This document shows positions 34,101-43,499 of a DNA stretch of 64,000 nucleotides, one piece after another. Origin of the DNA: Blastobasis lacticolella (lineage: Eukaryota; Arthropoda; Insecta; Lepidoptera; Blastobasidae); assembly GCA_905147135.1 (NCBI GenBank), contig LR990049.1:10929428-10993427 (forward strand). The letters are read 5' to 3'. Positions within the stretch are counted from its first letter, which is position 1, and every line of letters begins with the position of its first letter. A program made the position numbers and the translations under genes. The notes beneath the pieces were generated by a model. It saw only the letters and a program-made list of their open reading frames with translations. It made no database searches and was not told the DNA's origin.

Positions 34101-37100
34101 GTGACCGTTAGGCGAGTGCGCCGGCGCCGGTCCGGCCAATTAAACTGTTCCCAAGCAAACGTATCTACCTTAGAACCATGTTAGAACACATAAGTTGCCG
34201 CTGTCACGGTACCACATACCAGTGGTGTTCCAGATTGGACGTGCTATGCTTACTAATTTCGTGTAGTGTAGAGCTGTATTATTGAATGCAAATTATTGTA
34301 GAGGTACTCTGTATTTAGGAAGTTTAAGTTGGTCATTATAGGGCGGCCTTTCCTAATAAAGTAGGTTAGGTAGTTAGGCTTTATTATATATTTTATTTTA
34401 CTGTGAGTTAATTTTATTGTAACTTATTAAAGAACAAATGCGTCGGTAAAATATAGTACATACTAGTACCTGAAAGTTCTGTTTTGAACTTAAAAATTAT
34501 TTACTATTTTATTTTATAATCTTATTATATTTAGTAAGGCATAAAATTTGCGTGTCATCTAAACTACATACCAACTTATATTAAGTACAATAACGGTACT
34601 TTTCGTACCAGATACGTCTCATTTATTGATTTGACTACTTCCGTCTATGAGTGTCTAGCACTCGCTCATGCCTCGTGAAAGAAGTTACCTACTGGTAGCC
34701 TTATTTCGGAATGCGATGCGGCGATGTACATACCTATACCGGTAATGCAGTTTAGTTCCCACATACGCATTTGTGTTCCCAGAGTTATGTATTCATTCAT
34801 GTCATTGAACTATATATTTAAGTAAATTTGACACATCTATACATAGTATAAAACAAAGTCGCTTCCCGCCATCTCTCCCTATGTATCTATGTACGCTTAG
34901 ATCTTTGAAACTTCGTAACGGATCTTAATGCGGTTTCCAACAATAGGTAGACTAAGTCAAGAGGAAGGTTTAAAAGCAAGAAAAAAGGGTAGATTGGGGT
35001 AAAGACCCAATTTGATTGACTTGTAATGAGGATAAATGTGTACAAAAAGGTGACTTTAACGAATATCTATCGATATTCTGTAGTAATGTGCAGTTTACAT
35101 AAATACAGAATTTTTATTATACTTAAGTAACTAAACAAAATGGATAACATTTTTTACAACCGATGACGTGCCTTAATAGGGAAGCGATTACTTGCAAAAC
35201 ATGGTAAACTAATCGTGAGTCGTGACTGATTACTTAAGGGGCACCGCATCAAGGTGTTCATCATTTAATTAAAAGTATATGCATGAGAAATGATTATTTT
35301 ACTAGCTTCTAAAATTGTTCTGGATTTTTCAGTCAAAAGACGCCTTTATCGCGCTATGACATCTCAAATTCGACATTTCTCTCGCCATAAATCACGTATT
35401 AAAACGTCACTGAATTTATTGATTTCGATTGTCGAAGATAGTTGATAAAATTGTTTTTCGGCTGCAATAGACATTTAAATGTCATTATTAAAGGATATTT
35501 GTGGAAAAAAATAAACACGAATTGGAGATGTCATGGCGCGAGAATAGCTCCCCAGGGCGTTGACTGCTCGAAATCAGTCATCCGAGGAGGTGTAAATTGG
35601 CAGTTCAAATTCAAACAGAGAAAAAACTACGGTCTCTGACTGTTAAAAGTCAATTGACCGTTATATATCTACTGAGCATCGACTTAAAAAATATTCGCTG
35701 TTTAAGTTATATTTTTCCTCATTACCTATTATTATTTTTACTCTACCGGACAAAGTTTCCGTGTGATATCCGAAGACCCGGAACTACTCGACTACGTAAA
35801 AGGTGAGTAATATATCTTGTGTAAGGGTAACGAGTAACATATTAGGACCACTATAGCCTTGAGAAATGGTCACAGCGTTTTCTATGGTTTTCAACACTGC
35901 GATATCCAACCCGCCTGCTGCTACAATGGACGGGGTAGGGTCAAAACCATTCAATTTGTAAAGGATGCTCGAGACTATGTATGATGTATAAAAGGGGCCT
36001 TATCATACACGGTAACTACGGATACGGTCTGAATTTATACTAAATTTGTTAATTAGGGCCACAATCCGCATGCCAGTTGGTCTGCCGTACATTACATTAC
36101 ATTAAAAATACATATTGCCACGGGTTTTGTTATGCTCATGCAACCCGCACGGTGGCCACCTACTCGACCACCGTCGCGCGCGCAGCAGTTACCTATGTCT
36201 TAGGTTCTCCAATGAATAGGCCATAAACCTATATGAGAATCACGTCTCCAATACTGTTCATATTTTCCATCTCATCATCAGACTTCAGTTTTGTTATTAG
36301 TATTGCAACTTTGTATTGTATTCTTACAATAGAGAGATTATTTACATCTGAAATCAGATGATAGTCGCTCTGCCTATTGTAATTACCTGATCTGGCAAAA
36401 TCAGGATCATGGTCAAGGCGCACCCCAGGCCTTCGTGGCACAACCGGGACATTAACGCCAAGATGATTATTATTGTTATAATTATATTTCATTGCTGTAA
36501 AACTGAAAATGAAAATAAGAATAAATAAATAAATAATGGAAACCCACCGTAAGCGTTGGCGTTGGCGTTGGCGTTGGCGCTGGCCCCCGACTGGTTGGGG
36601 TAGTAAGGCCCGACCGACCGGCGCAGTCGGCGCAGCGGCACCGGGGCCGACTCGTGCCCCGCCGAGTCAATGAAGTAGTATGACCGCGGCACGTAGTACT
36701 GGCCGACTGGAATTTAGTAATTTTCTTTTTTTTATATCTCTACACAACTACAAAACATGGGCCCTATTTTTGAACCGCTCGCATCCACGCGAGCGCTTGC
36801 CTTCTAATGCCTATCTCTAGCAACTTACCACGAATGTGAAAGAGGCAGGTAGCGCACGCGAACACTCGTGTCGAGGCGAGCGGTTCAAAAATAGGGCCCC
36901 TGGACATAGGGGACAAATCATCCACAAAAAAAACCTTGAAAAGTTGCCCTTTGGATATTCTTAGAGGACGAATCATCCGCAAATTAGTCGTTATCGGAAG
37001 AGTATTCATCTACTCAATTGTGTTGGTATAAGCGTGCGCGCAAGATTAGTGCAGTGACGTTATGGCGACCCTGTCATTATTTTTGTAAGAGTTGTTCTTC

Positions 37101-39381
37101 TTGGCTGTCTGTCAAATTTAGTTCCATTTTCAGGCAAAGATTGACGTCAGAGGCAGACCAGGGTGTACCTATAGATCCCGTCACGTAAAAGACGCGTCGG
37201 CCGTTTTTTAGTAAGCGACAAAAATATATATGAATTAAAATATGTAGGTAGACAAATAATAGGTACTCATTTTAAACAACCATATGAAAGGGAAAACAAA
37301 TTCCCTACCGCTGTCGCTCAGCGTTCTCTTACGTGAAGGGTATTACACACCAGCCAGCCAATTCCAATAATCCTGTTGCATGACGGATGCAGATAAATTT
37401 GAGGCATGGTAATTACCATGCCTCAAATTTATCTGACCCGGTGACGGTGTCGCTGTTGTTATTGACAACGACATGGCATTTAAAAATAGCGAGACTTAGT
37501 TCCAATTTACGCCGGCGGGTCAGATAAACTTGAAACGTTGGATTCGTTATCAGTCAAACATTAGGTTATCCGTTAGCCTGTGGCAAAACTGATAGCAAAA
37601 CCTAACGTGTATATATCTTACTAACTTAGGACCAGCTACGTATGCAGAAAAGAACAAGAGTAGCGGTGTTTTCTGTTGTATGGATAATTATTAACACTGC
37701 GATGTCCAATCCGCCTGCTGAGGATTGAATATATGTATGACATCCCCTGGAGTCTAATAGTTGACTCAAATGTGTTTTAGACGATGATGTCATATCCTGA
37801 CGTATAACGAATTATTTACTAACAAAAATAAATAATTCATAGTTATCTGTAAGGATTACCCAGATGCGTTTACTAGCTGCCCGGTGCGGGCTTCGTTCAC
37901 GTACCTCCTACCCTACCCTTACCAACTCTACCTCTACCATACCCTAACCTACCCTACCCCTACCATACCCTGACCTACCCTCCCCTACCTCTGCGCCCAC
38001 CATACCCTAACCTACCCTAACCCTCCCATACCCTACCTTACCCTACCACTACCATATTATTTTATTCTTTTATTTGATTCGCTATCATACAGCGGTGGTT
38101 AAAAAGAGATAAAAAGATATATATGTAAGATTGTATCGTTCAACAGTCATTCTGGCGTGCAATCTGGACTCAACTAGGGTAGGGGCTGGGTAGGAGTATT
38201 TTGAAGGGGTTGGGTTAGGGTAGAGTATGAGAAAGTTGAAATTCCTATTGTTATAAATATCAATAATATAAATCTGAATCCAAAAAGTATCGATAACAAA
38301 TTAGAACACAGTTTTGATATGCAAAGTGCATGTTTGTATAAAATCGATTATAAAGTACAAGTAAGCACATGCTTACCTAAATATACCTAAGCAATACCTA
38401 AGTATTAACTGGCAATGACAATAACGGTTTGTAGAAAACAAACTACATACGAAATAGTTGCAATAATACGAATTATTAACGCTCAATAGTTAGACACATT
38501 ACGATTATTATCTACTTTGCGAAAAGATAATGAGTAGCAGAGTGACGCCTCCCCTGCCATACAATCTCTTCTCTTTACAGCTGACGGTACCTACATATTA
38601 CAAAGCGCACAAAACCTTCGGATATTCTGATATTTTTTGTTACTTGTACGCACTAGCACCTATAGTAAGAAAAAATCGGCTCAAGGAAGACTATAGTTAG
38701 TCAGACAAGGTTGAGATCATCACTAATAAGAGGATACTAGGTAACTAAGCTTTAAAGTTTTGTGAATTGTGTGGCCTTACGTACAGAAAGTCGTGACCAC
38801 GAGATGGCCAATGAATCAATGTTCAACGATGATCCTCACCCATTATGATACATAAGGTTAAATATTGCCTATTTAACCAGATACAATTGATGACACATAG
38901 AAGGGACCTATTTTCAAATAAGTTTATAAACTAATGAAATTTTTTTTTTGTGACAGGTTCAATATACACCTAATTATACTCTATTTTCGAAATCAGTAAT
39001 TAAATTTTTTTACATACCATGGGTATTGAGTGAATAGGTTATTTCTTGTGTTTTGACATACGTATACTATTATTGACTTGTAATTTAACAATTCGCAATA
39101 AAACATGAATTAATGAATGAAAATAAAAAACATGTAAGCATATAGTTAAACGGACGAAAAAAACGACAATTTAATTTAAACCTTCTACGGTAAGTTAAAC
39201 ACTAACAGGCAGGTACAAATGCTCTCCCTAGATGGCAACTTCTTGTTTACATAATAAAAAGGCGAAAGGTCCAAATGCAGGCACCGGGAGCGGGGACTGC
39301 GTTAGTAAAAACATGGGGGCACTAACCTGCGAGGGCCATGGTCACCACCGTCGCTAAAAATATGAGTGTGACGGACTGCAT
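28117..39381 (-). CDS. Secreted Ala-Asn/Gly-rich protein with dibasic site, four exons
   Basis: Exons in order: 39381-39327, 36706-36548, 31858-31708 and 28243-28117 (TAA at 28119-28117), summing to 492 bases or 163 codons. Phases are 1, 1 and 2, and all junctions are GT-AG (G|GTTAGT, G|GTGGGT, GG|GTATGT). MQSVTLIFLATVVTMALA is a clear signal peptide. Next come GQYYVPRSYYFID, a dibasic PLRRLRRSVG site suited to furin-type cleavage, ASANANANANAYG, then across intron 2 HANAEANANAYGDYG, seven glycines, a single pair of nearby cysteines (RPCSGPGCVG) and the end YYDNYAGVSN. Exon 3 is open in a frame other than its longest ORF, so ORF scans miss it. A secreted matrix or silk-associated protein is likely by composition; no family is recognised. 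Confidence 0.82.
28476..28700 (+). repeat. CATCATCATC-type dispersed repeat in intron 3
   Basis: Reads catcatcattatatcagcc, 'gcgcccactgttggacatag', gcctcccccacag, then 'ttccgcattcaactggtac' and 'ccaggtcttcggtccacc'. Same family as 43303-43497 and 63937-64000. Confidence 0.7.
28710..29600. other. Intron 3 of the Ala-Asn-rich gene, no other feature seen
   Basis: No exon or named repeat noted in this part. Confidence 0.4.
29619..29685. other. GC-rich hairpin-like island in intron 3
   Basis: CAGTTGCAC and GTGCAACTG (9-bp inverted pair) enclose a core of GGGCGCGCGGCGCGG and GGCGCGCGCG. It stands out from AT-rich intron DNA and could be an enhancer or a transposon remnant. Confidence 0.5.
29888..30048. 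mobile_element. Fold-back (MITE-like) element, about 160 bp, in intron 3
   Basis: Arms of about 57 bp (29888-29944 and 29991-30048) are imperfect inverted repeats, sharing ATTGAAATTGTTA, TTTTGCGAT and ACGTAT. It has no coding sequence. Confidence 0.65.
30060..30470. other. Intron 3, no other feature seen
   Basis: AT-rich intron sequence with no exon or named repeat. Confidence 0.4.
30475..30790 (+). repeat. CATCATCATC repeat with (ATC)n and fused second repeat
   Basis: A (ATC)n microsatellite at 30477-30500 leads into GCCGATATTAGTCCACTGCTG and the family body to 30660. Then comes a different dispersed repeat (AAGTCGCTTTCTGCGTCTG, CAACAGATTTTGATGCG). Confidence 0.65.
30791..30995 (+). repeat. 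CATCATCATC-type dispersed repeat, second subfamily
   Basis: Reads atcatcatcgccatcttatc, 'gtccactgctgaacataggc' and 'ctcgagggggccgaccc'. Similar to 7318-7475. Confidence 0.6.
31000..31700. other. Intron 3 next to exon 3, no other gene seen
   Basis: Chance frames only (for example 31339-31527). Confidence 0.4.
31865..32420. other. Intron 2 of the Ala-Asn-rich gene, no other feature seen
   Basis: AT-rich intron sequence. Confidence 0.4.
32423..32800 (+). mobile_element. SINE (Thr-like family), full-length reference copy
   Basis: Head GTGGCCGTATATGGCGGCTG..., anticodon-loop-like CTCGTAA (CGT), B box GGGTTCGAATCCC, body with CCGATGCTCTTACGG, CATCGTGATGAAACC and CCATGATCCAATC, and tail GGGACATTAACGC then AAGATGATTATT. 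Its polymerase-III boxes appear near intact except for an insertion in the A box. Confidence 0.85.
32805..33630. other. Intron 2, no other feature seen
   Basis: One short LINE-tail scrap near 33078 (CGGTCAATCCCGGCT). Otherwise nothing recognised. Confidence 0.4.
33652..33711 (-). mobile_element. Very short 3'-only SINE copy with target-site duplication
   Basis: Only the last 58 or so bases of the Thr-like SINE are present (minus strand: GGACCCCGGGCC to CGATGATGAT). It is flanked by GTTTTTAGCACCTAAAG (33635-33651) and GTTTTTAGCACTTAAAG (33712-33728), a 17-bp duplication with one mismatch. Confidence 0.8.
33735..36345. other. Intron 2, little recognised
   Basis: A dispersed repeat lies near 34850-34985 (AAGTCGCTTCCCGCC, CGTAACGGATCTTAATGCGG) and a LINE/SINE tail scrap near 35895-35935. 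A small GC-rich patch is at 34075-34140. No exon was seen. Confidence 0.4.
36350..36475 (+). mobile_element. SINE (Thr-like family), 3' half
   Basis: Body end GATGATAGTCGCTC through GGGACATTAACGCC and AAGATGATTATTATT, 73 bases from exon 2 of the minus-strand gene. Confidence 0.75.
36759..36899. mobile_element. 141-bp inverted-repeat element (MITE-like)
   Basis: Terminal inverted repeats begin GGGCCCTATTTTTGAACCGC and match for about 24 bp at both ends (36759-36782 and 36876-36899). The interior is non-coding. It sits in intron 1, 53 bases upstream of the exon 2 acceptor. A half-copy-like stretch lies at 59495-59540. Confidence 0.8.
36905..37385. other. Intron 1, no other feature seen
   Basis: No exon or named repeat. 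Confidence 0.4.
37390..37435. repeat. Perfect 46-bp palindrome without spacer
   Basis: Left half CAGATAAATTTGAGGCATGG plus TAA is the exact reverse complement of the right half. A third partial copy (GGGTCAGATAAACTTGA) is at 37517-37533. Confidence 0.9.
37905..38060. repeat. CCTACCC minisatellite
   Basis: About 150 bases of CCTACCCTACC/CCATACCCTAACC units following a head GTTTACTAGCTGCCCGGTGCG. A guanine-rich mirror segment lies at 38170-38230. Confidence 0.75.
38240..39320. other. Intron 1, no other feature seen
   Basis: AT-rich intron sequence. Confidence 0.4.
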
Positions 39382-39416
39382 TGTAGCGCGTCGTGCCACT
39401 TCCAATGCTGGGAAAG

Positions 39417-39451
39417 AACTGGCCACGAAGCGCACACGCTCAGTTTTTATA
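39417..39451 (-). promoter_or_regulatory. TATA box and initiator of the Ala-Asn-rich gene
   Basis: On the minus strand TATAAAA lies at 39451-39445 and GCCAGTTC about 30 bases later. That puts transcription start near 39417 and the 5' UTR at about 36 bases before ATG 39381. Confidence 0.7.
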
Positions 39452-39704
39452 TTCCATATACTGCGTGGACGCGGTGTGCGCGCGCAGCATCTCAAGCGCA
39501 CTCCACACACCCGAAATAACGGTCGTCTATGTCCAAAACCAATCATCGTGAAGTGAATAGCCAACACATGATCGATTTGCCGGTCTAAAAATAAAGTAAG
39601 CGAACATGAGCGAAAGTAGATCGAATAATTGAATTTTAATTATTTTATTGGCAATTTTTTTTTTACTAAATTGCTGCGTCAGTTATTTATGGACAGTTTG
39701 AAAA

Positions 39705-40053
39705 TCTTGGTGTTAATGTCCCGATTGTGCTCTTGCGCGCGAGGGCAAAGGGTCCGCCTTGACCATAATCCAGAATTTGGAAGATAAGGCAATTAAATGG
39801 AGCGACTGCTTTCTGACCTCTGGCCCTGTTAACAGCGAAACCTTTCCAGATTGGATCATGAATTAATGAATGAATTAACACTTTATAGTTACACATTCAG
39901 ATTTTTTCCCTTACCGTAAGAACATCGATCAGTTTTCAACTAATGTACGTACATAACTCAGAAAAGAGTCATTGGCACATGGCAGCACTGGGATTTGAAC
40001 CCGGTTCCTCGGGGTACGACTTGGACCCCTTAAACATTAGCCCACTGACGCTC
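39705..40053 (-). mobile_element. SINE (Thr-like family), full-length minus-strand copy
   Basis: B box GGGTTCAAATCCC, body and tail present; internal deletions are visible relative to 32423. A box degraded. Confidence 0.75.
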
Positions 40054-40059
40054 TCAAAT

Positions 40060-41050
40060 AAAATCTAAATAAGTATCTATACATAATTAACTGTTATTGC
40101 AATGCACCCATTTAGTTTTTCCACTTAGGTAGGTAATCAAACTTTATATTTATGCATAAGTATTTTAGCACAGCCTTGAGAAAAGTACCTGCTAAACACT
40201 TGTGATAAATCTTTTTACGGAAAACCCATGTAACTTAGGTAGTGGGTAGTGGGTGTTAGATCATCCCAAGAAAACAATTGAAAATTATTGTTGTTAACGT
40301 AGGTACAGCAGACATAAAATACAGAGTAGATAATTCAAGTCAACGTCAAGGGTACCTACTTACCGAAGAAGGAAATAATTATTACTTAGGCGAATCCATT
40401 TATTTAATTAGATACCTACCAAGACAATAGTTGTTATGCATTTCTGAAAATCATACATACATACACAGAACACACAAAGTAGGTATCTACGTTTTTTTCA
40501 ATAGAAAAAGACAACAGTAGAGCACGACGACAACAATTAGAATTATTCACAGAAATCTAAATATATCGACTTATTTATTTAAATAAATGAGGCAACTTAT
40601 TTGGACTTATGTAAATAATACATTAAATAAGTCAATATAATTATTTAATTAAGACTTATATAACTTTATTTATCTAAGCTAATATACACATAAGATGTAA
40701 CATAATAAATAATATGTACAATAAAAAGAAAAAGAAATTAATTAACAATATAATTAGATTTCCGGTTTTGTCTTTTTCCCGTGAAACATACTTACCCCTG
40801 CCCCTGTCTTTTATGTCTTTCTGCTTCGCTTCATTCATCCTCTCTACATGTTCAAACTGGGTAAGCAATCGTTTTTACTGGATCTTCTTTAACAGTTTTG
40901 AAATTTATGAGGGCCTAGACGATCGGCAGAGGCAAAACTGGTACATCTTAACTACACTCGATATGGAATACAAAAAATGTGTGCAACAAAATCAACATGC
41001 CGATATTCATTGTATGATGTATCGATAAATAGGTAAATATATTAATTTTA
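40060..41050. other. Intergenic, no gene seen
   Basis: AT-rich; chance frames such as 40714-41028 show no family features. Confidence 0.4.
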
Positions 41051-41058
41051 CATAAGTA

Positions 41059-41807
41059 CAGTCGCGCTCATAAGTGCATTACCACTTTTAGAAAAATATA
41101 TTTTGTAGCTACTGCCACATACAGGTTTTTGGTAAAAGTCCGGAAAAAACAATAGGAATTGGCTAAAAGAAGAGCCTATTAGCTGTCCCTTAGGCACCAA
41201 TAACTAATTCTTAAACAGCAGGTTTTTTATTTATTAAATGACAATTCCTTTAATGATTTTCCATACTTTGCTTATAAATTAAAATTAAAATATGTTTTGA
41301 TAATAATCATGTATAGTTACTTTAAATTAAAAAATATGTAACATAGAGTTAACTTTTTTATTTAAGTCAAGAAACCACTTTTAAAAGGAAAGCTGACAAA
41401 GTGATTTTGAATTGTAATAAAAAAATATAGATTTGAAATTAATTTTATTTTGAAAGGTTTTCTAAATTATTCCCTTTAATAGTATGTTATTCGCTAATCG
41501 CTGACAGAGTGACCATTCAAGTCAATGCATAGTTTAAAGATCTAGCCGACAAACGCGCGAAACGACACCAACGCGCTGACAATCCCTATTATCCAGGGCG
41601 AATTATCTTGTCTGTTCACTATGTGACCGAATCTGTCTTTCCCGACCGAATCAAAAAAAATGCCGTACCATTGACAGTGACGCTGTTCAAATCGTTAATA
41701 ATAGATGTCTAAGGCCAATGATGATGATACGCTAATTTACCTTTTAACAGCTGCAGGCACAGAAATATGAATTTTTAGGTGGACTTATGCACTTATGAAC
41801 GCGACCG
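41059..41807. mobile_element. 749-bp inverted-repeat element flanked by TA (Tc1/mariner type, non-autonomous)
   Basis: Left end CAGTCGCGCTCATAAGTGCA and right end, reversed, CGGTCGCGTTCATAAGTGCA form a terminal inverted repeat of about 22 bp with two mismatches. Each end is next to TA (41057-41058 and 41808-41809), the target of Tc1/mariner elements. The interior has no transposase frame, only AT-rich DNA. Confidence 0.75.
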
Positions 41808-41811
41808 TACC

Positions 41812-43300
41812 TATACATTACATAACATATTACAGGTAAATTAATTCAGAAGATAAGCAAACATATTCTTACCAAAAGTAATCTAACAATGCAATTACAG
41901 CCATTCATAGGTAAAATCACACTAACCAGAATTTCGATATCATTTGGCAGTGTTCTCAGGTGGCTGGTGGCGTTACTTCTTTGGATGACTAGACTTAAGC
42001 GAGTCTCTATCAGGCGAGCAGACCGATGTGTCCCAGAAGATCTTTCGAGCACTATAAATAAGTATCTAAGGCAAAAGATTTCATTTATTGAACAGGCTTC
42101 CCCGGGGGACCTTAAACAAATGAGTACAATATAAAACCCCAGTACATGTATCATCCTGACGACTGTAATGTAACACTGTCTCACGTACAGTGCCAGGTCC
42201 AGTTAATAAAGAAAACGCAAAGATTCAGGGTAATGGGTTATAATCTTTCAGTCCGGAAAACTTACAAGAAATTTATAAAATAAAAAAATGGGTAAAGCAC
42301 AAAAGTTCCTAAAAGAGTCTATTGCACGTAACCTTATTTCTGACAGGATCACAGGGAAGAATCACAGGGTTCACTTTTCATCGATTGAAAATTTCAAATT
42401 ATAGATGCAAACTTGTGCATTTTTGTACCGGTCATTTGTTATTATATTTAGTTTGAGATAATAGCTTCTGCTGAGCAATAATACTAGTTATTTTAAAAGA
42501 ATATTCCTTTTCGTCAAATAGCATCAAAAATCCTTCATCTTATTTCACTTCCCAACTTCAAACTCAATTTCTTTCTCTGGCCGTCAATCAATTTCAAATT
42601 TATGATAACCACCGTCTTTTTCATGGCCAACAAGTAGGAATAAAATCTTCGCCATCATGGCATCGAGCTATAATTTGTCTTGTAAATAGATATTATAAAT
42701 ATTGTCCCCAAAGCCAAAAGAAAACAAATTCACAATTTAACAAAACAAGTACGTCTAGAAAATAATTCATAGACCATTTAAAAATGGTCGCATTCAAATA
42801 AACATAGTATCTTCTCTTTTTCAGAACATAATATAATTAATTGGAGAGCCATTAAAGCCTGAAGGAAACCAACCAAGCCCCAAGGAAATACCAACAAAAA
42901 CCATAAAAACTATTACATTTAAATTGAAAATAAATGTTTCTACGAGCTTAACAGTTGTTTATAAAGAAATCCAAATCCATAGTGTAAGTACACATATAAC
43001 CATTCATCAGGGCAAGACCCTACACGACCTGTTTTGCAGTGGTTGGGCTACCAGGCTCGCAGAATTTGAATTTGAATCCCAGACGGATAGTAGAATTGAC
43101 GGCCTAGTATAAAAATATCGGCAATAAATAATGCACATCAGCTAGTTTCGGCTTCATATTTACTTACATGCATACCTGTATGTAGTAGGAATTTAATGAA
43201 TTTAGATTTTGGGATCGAGTATTGACTTATGTTTGTACTTGTCCTATCCCAATAGGTTCCTATACCCTTTCAAGCATCAGCATTACCCTACATACTACTA
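41812..43300. other. Intergenic, no gene seen
   Basis: The overlapping frames at 41846-42184 have no recognisable domain. Nothing else recognised. Confidence 0.4.
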
Positions 43301-43302
43301 AG

Positions 43303-43497
43303 TCATCATCATCATTATCATATCAGCCGAAAACCGCCCAATATTATGCGAAGGCCTCCCCCAGAGATCTCCACAAAGGCCGGTCCTGTGCCTTCCGCAT
43401 CCAGCTGGTACCTGCGATATTTACCAGGTCGTCGGTCTACCTTGTGGGGTCTACCTACTCTGCGTCTTCCGCAGTACTATCCCCCAACTCCTAATCG
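43303..43497 (+). repeat. CATCATCATC-type dispersed repeat
   Basis: Clear copy: atcatcatcattatcatatc, GCCTCCCCCAGAGATCTCCA, GGCCGGTCCTGTGCC, CCGCATCCAGCTGGTACC, CCAGGTCGTCGGTC. Confidence 0.75.
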
Positions 43498-43499
43498 TT

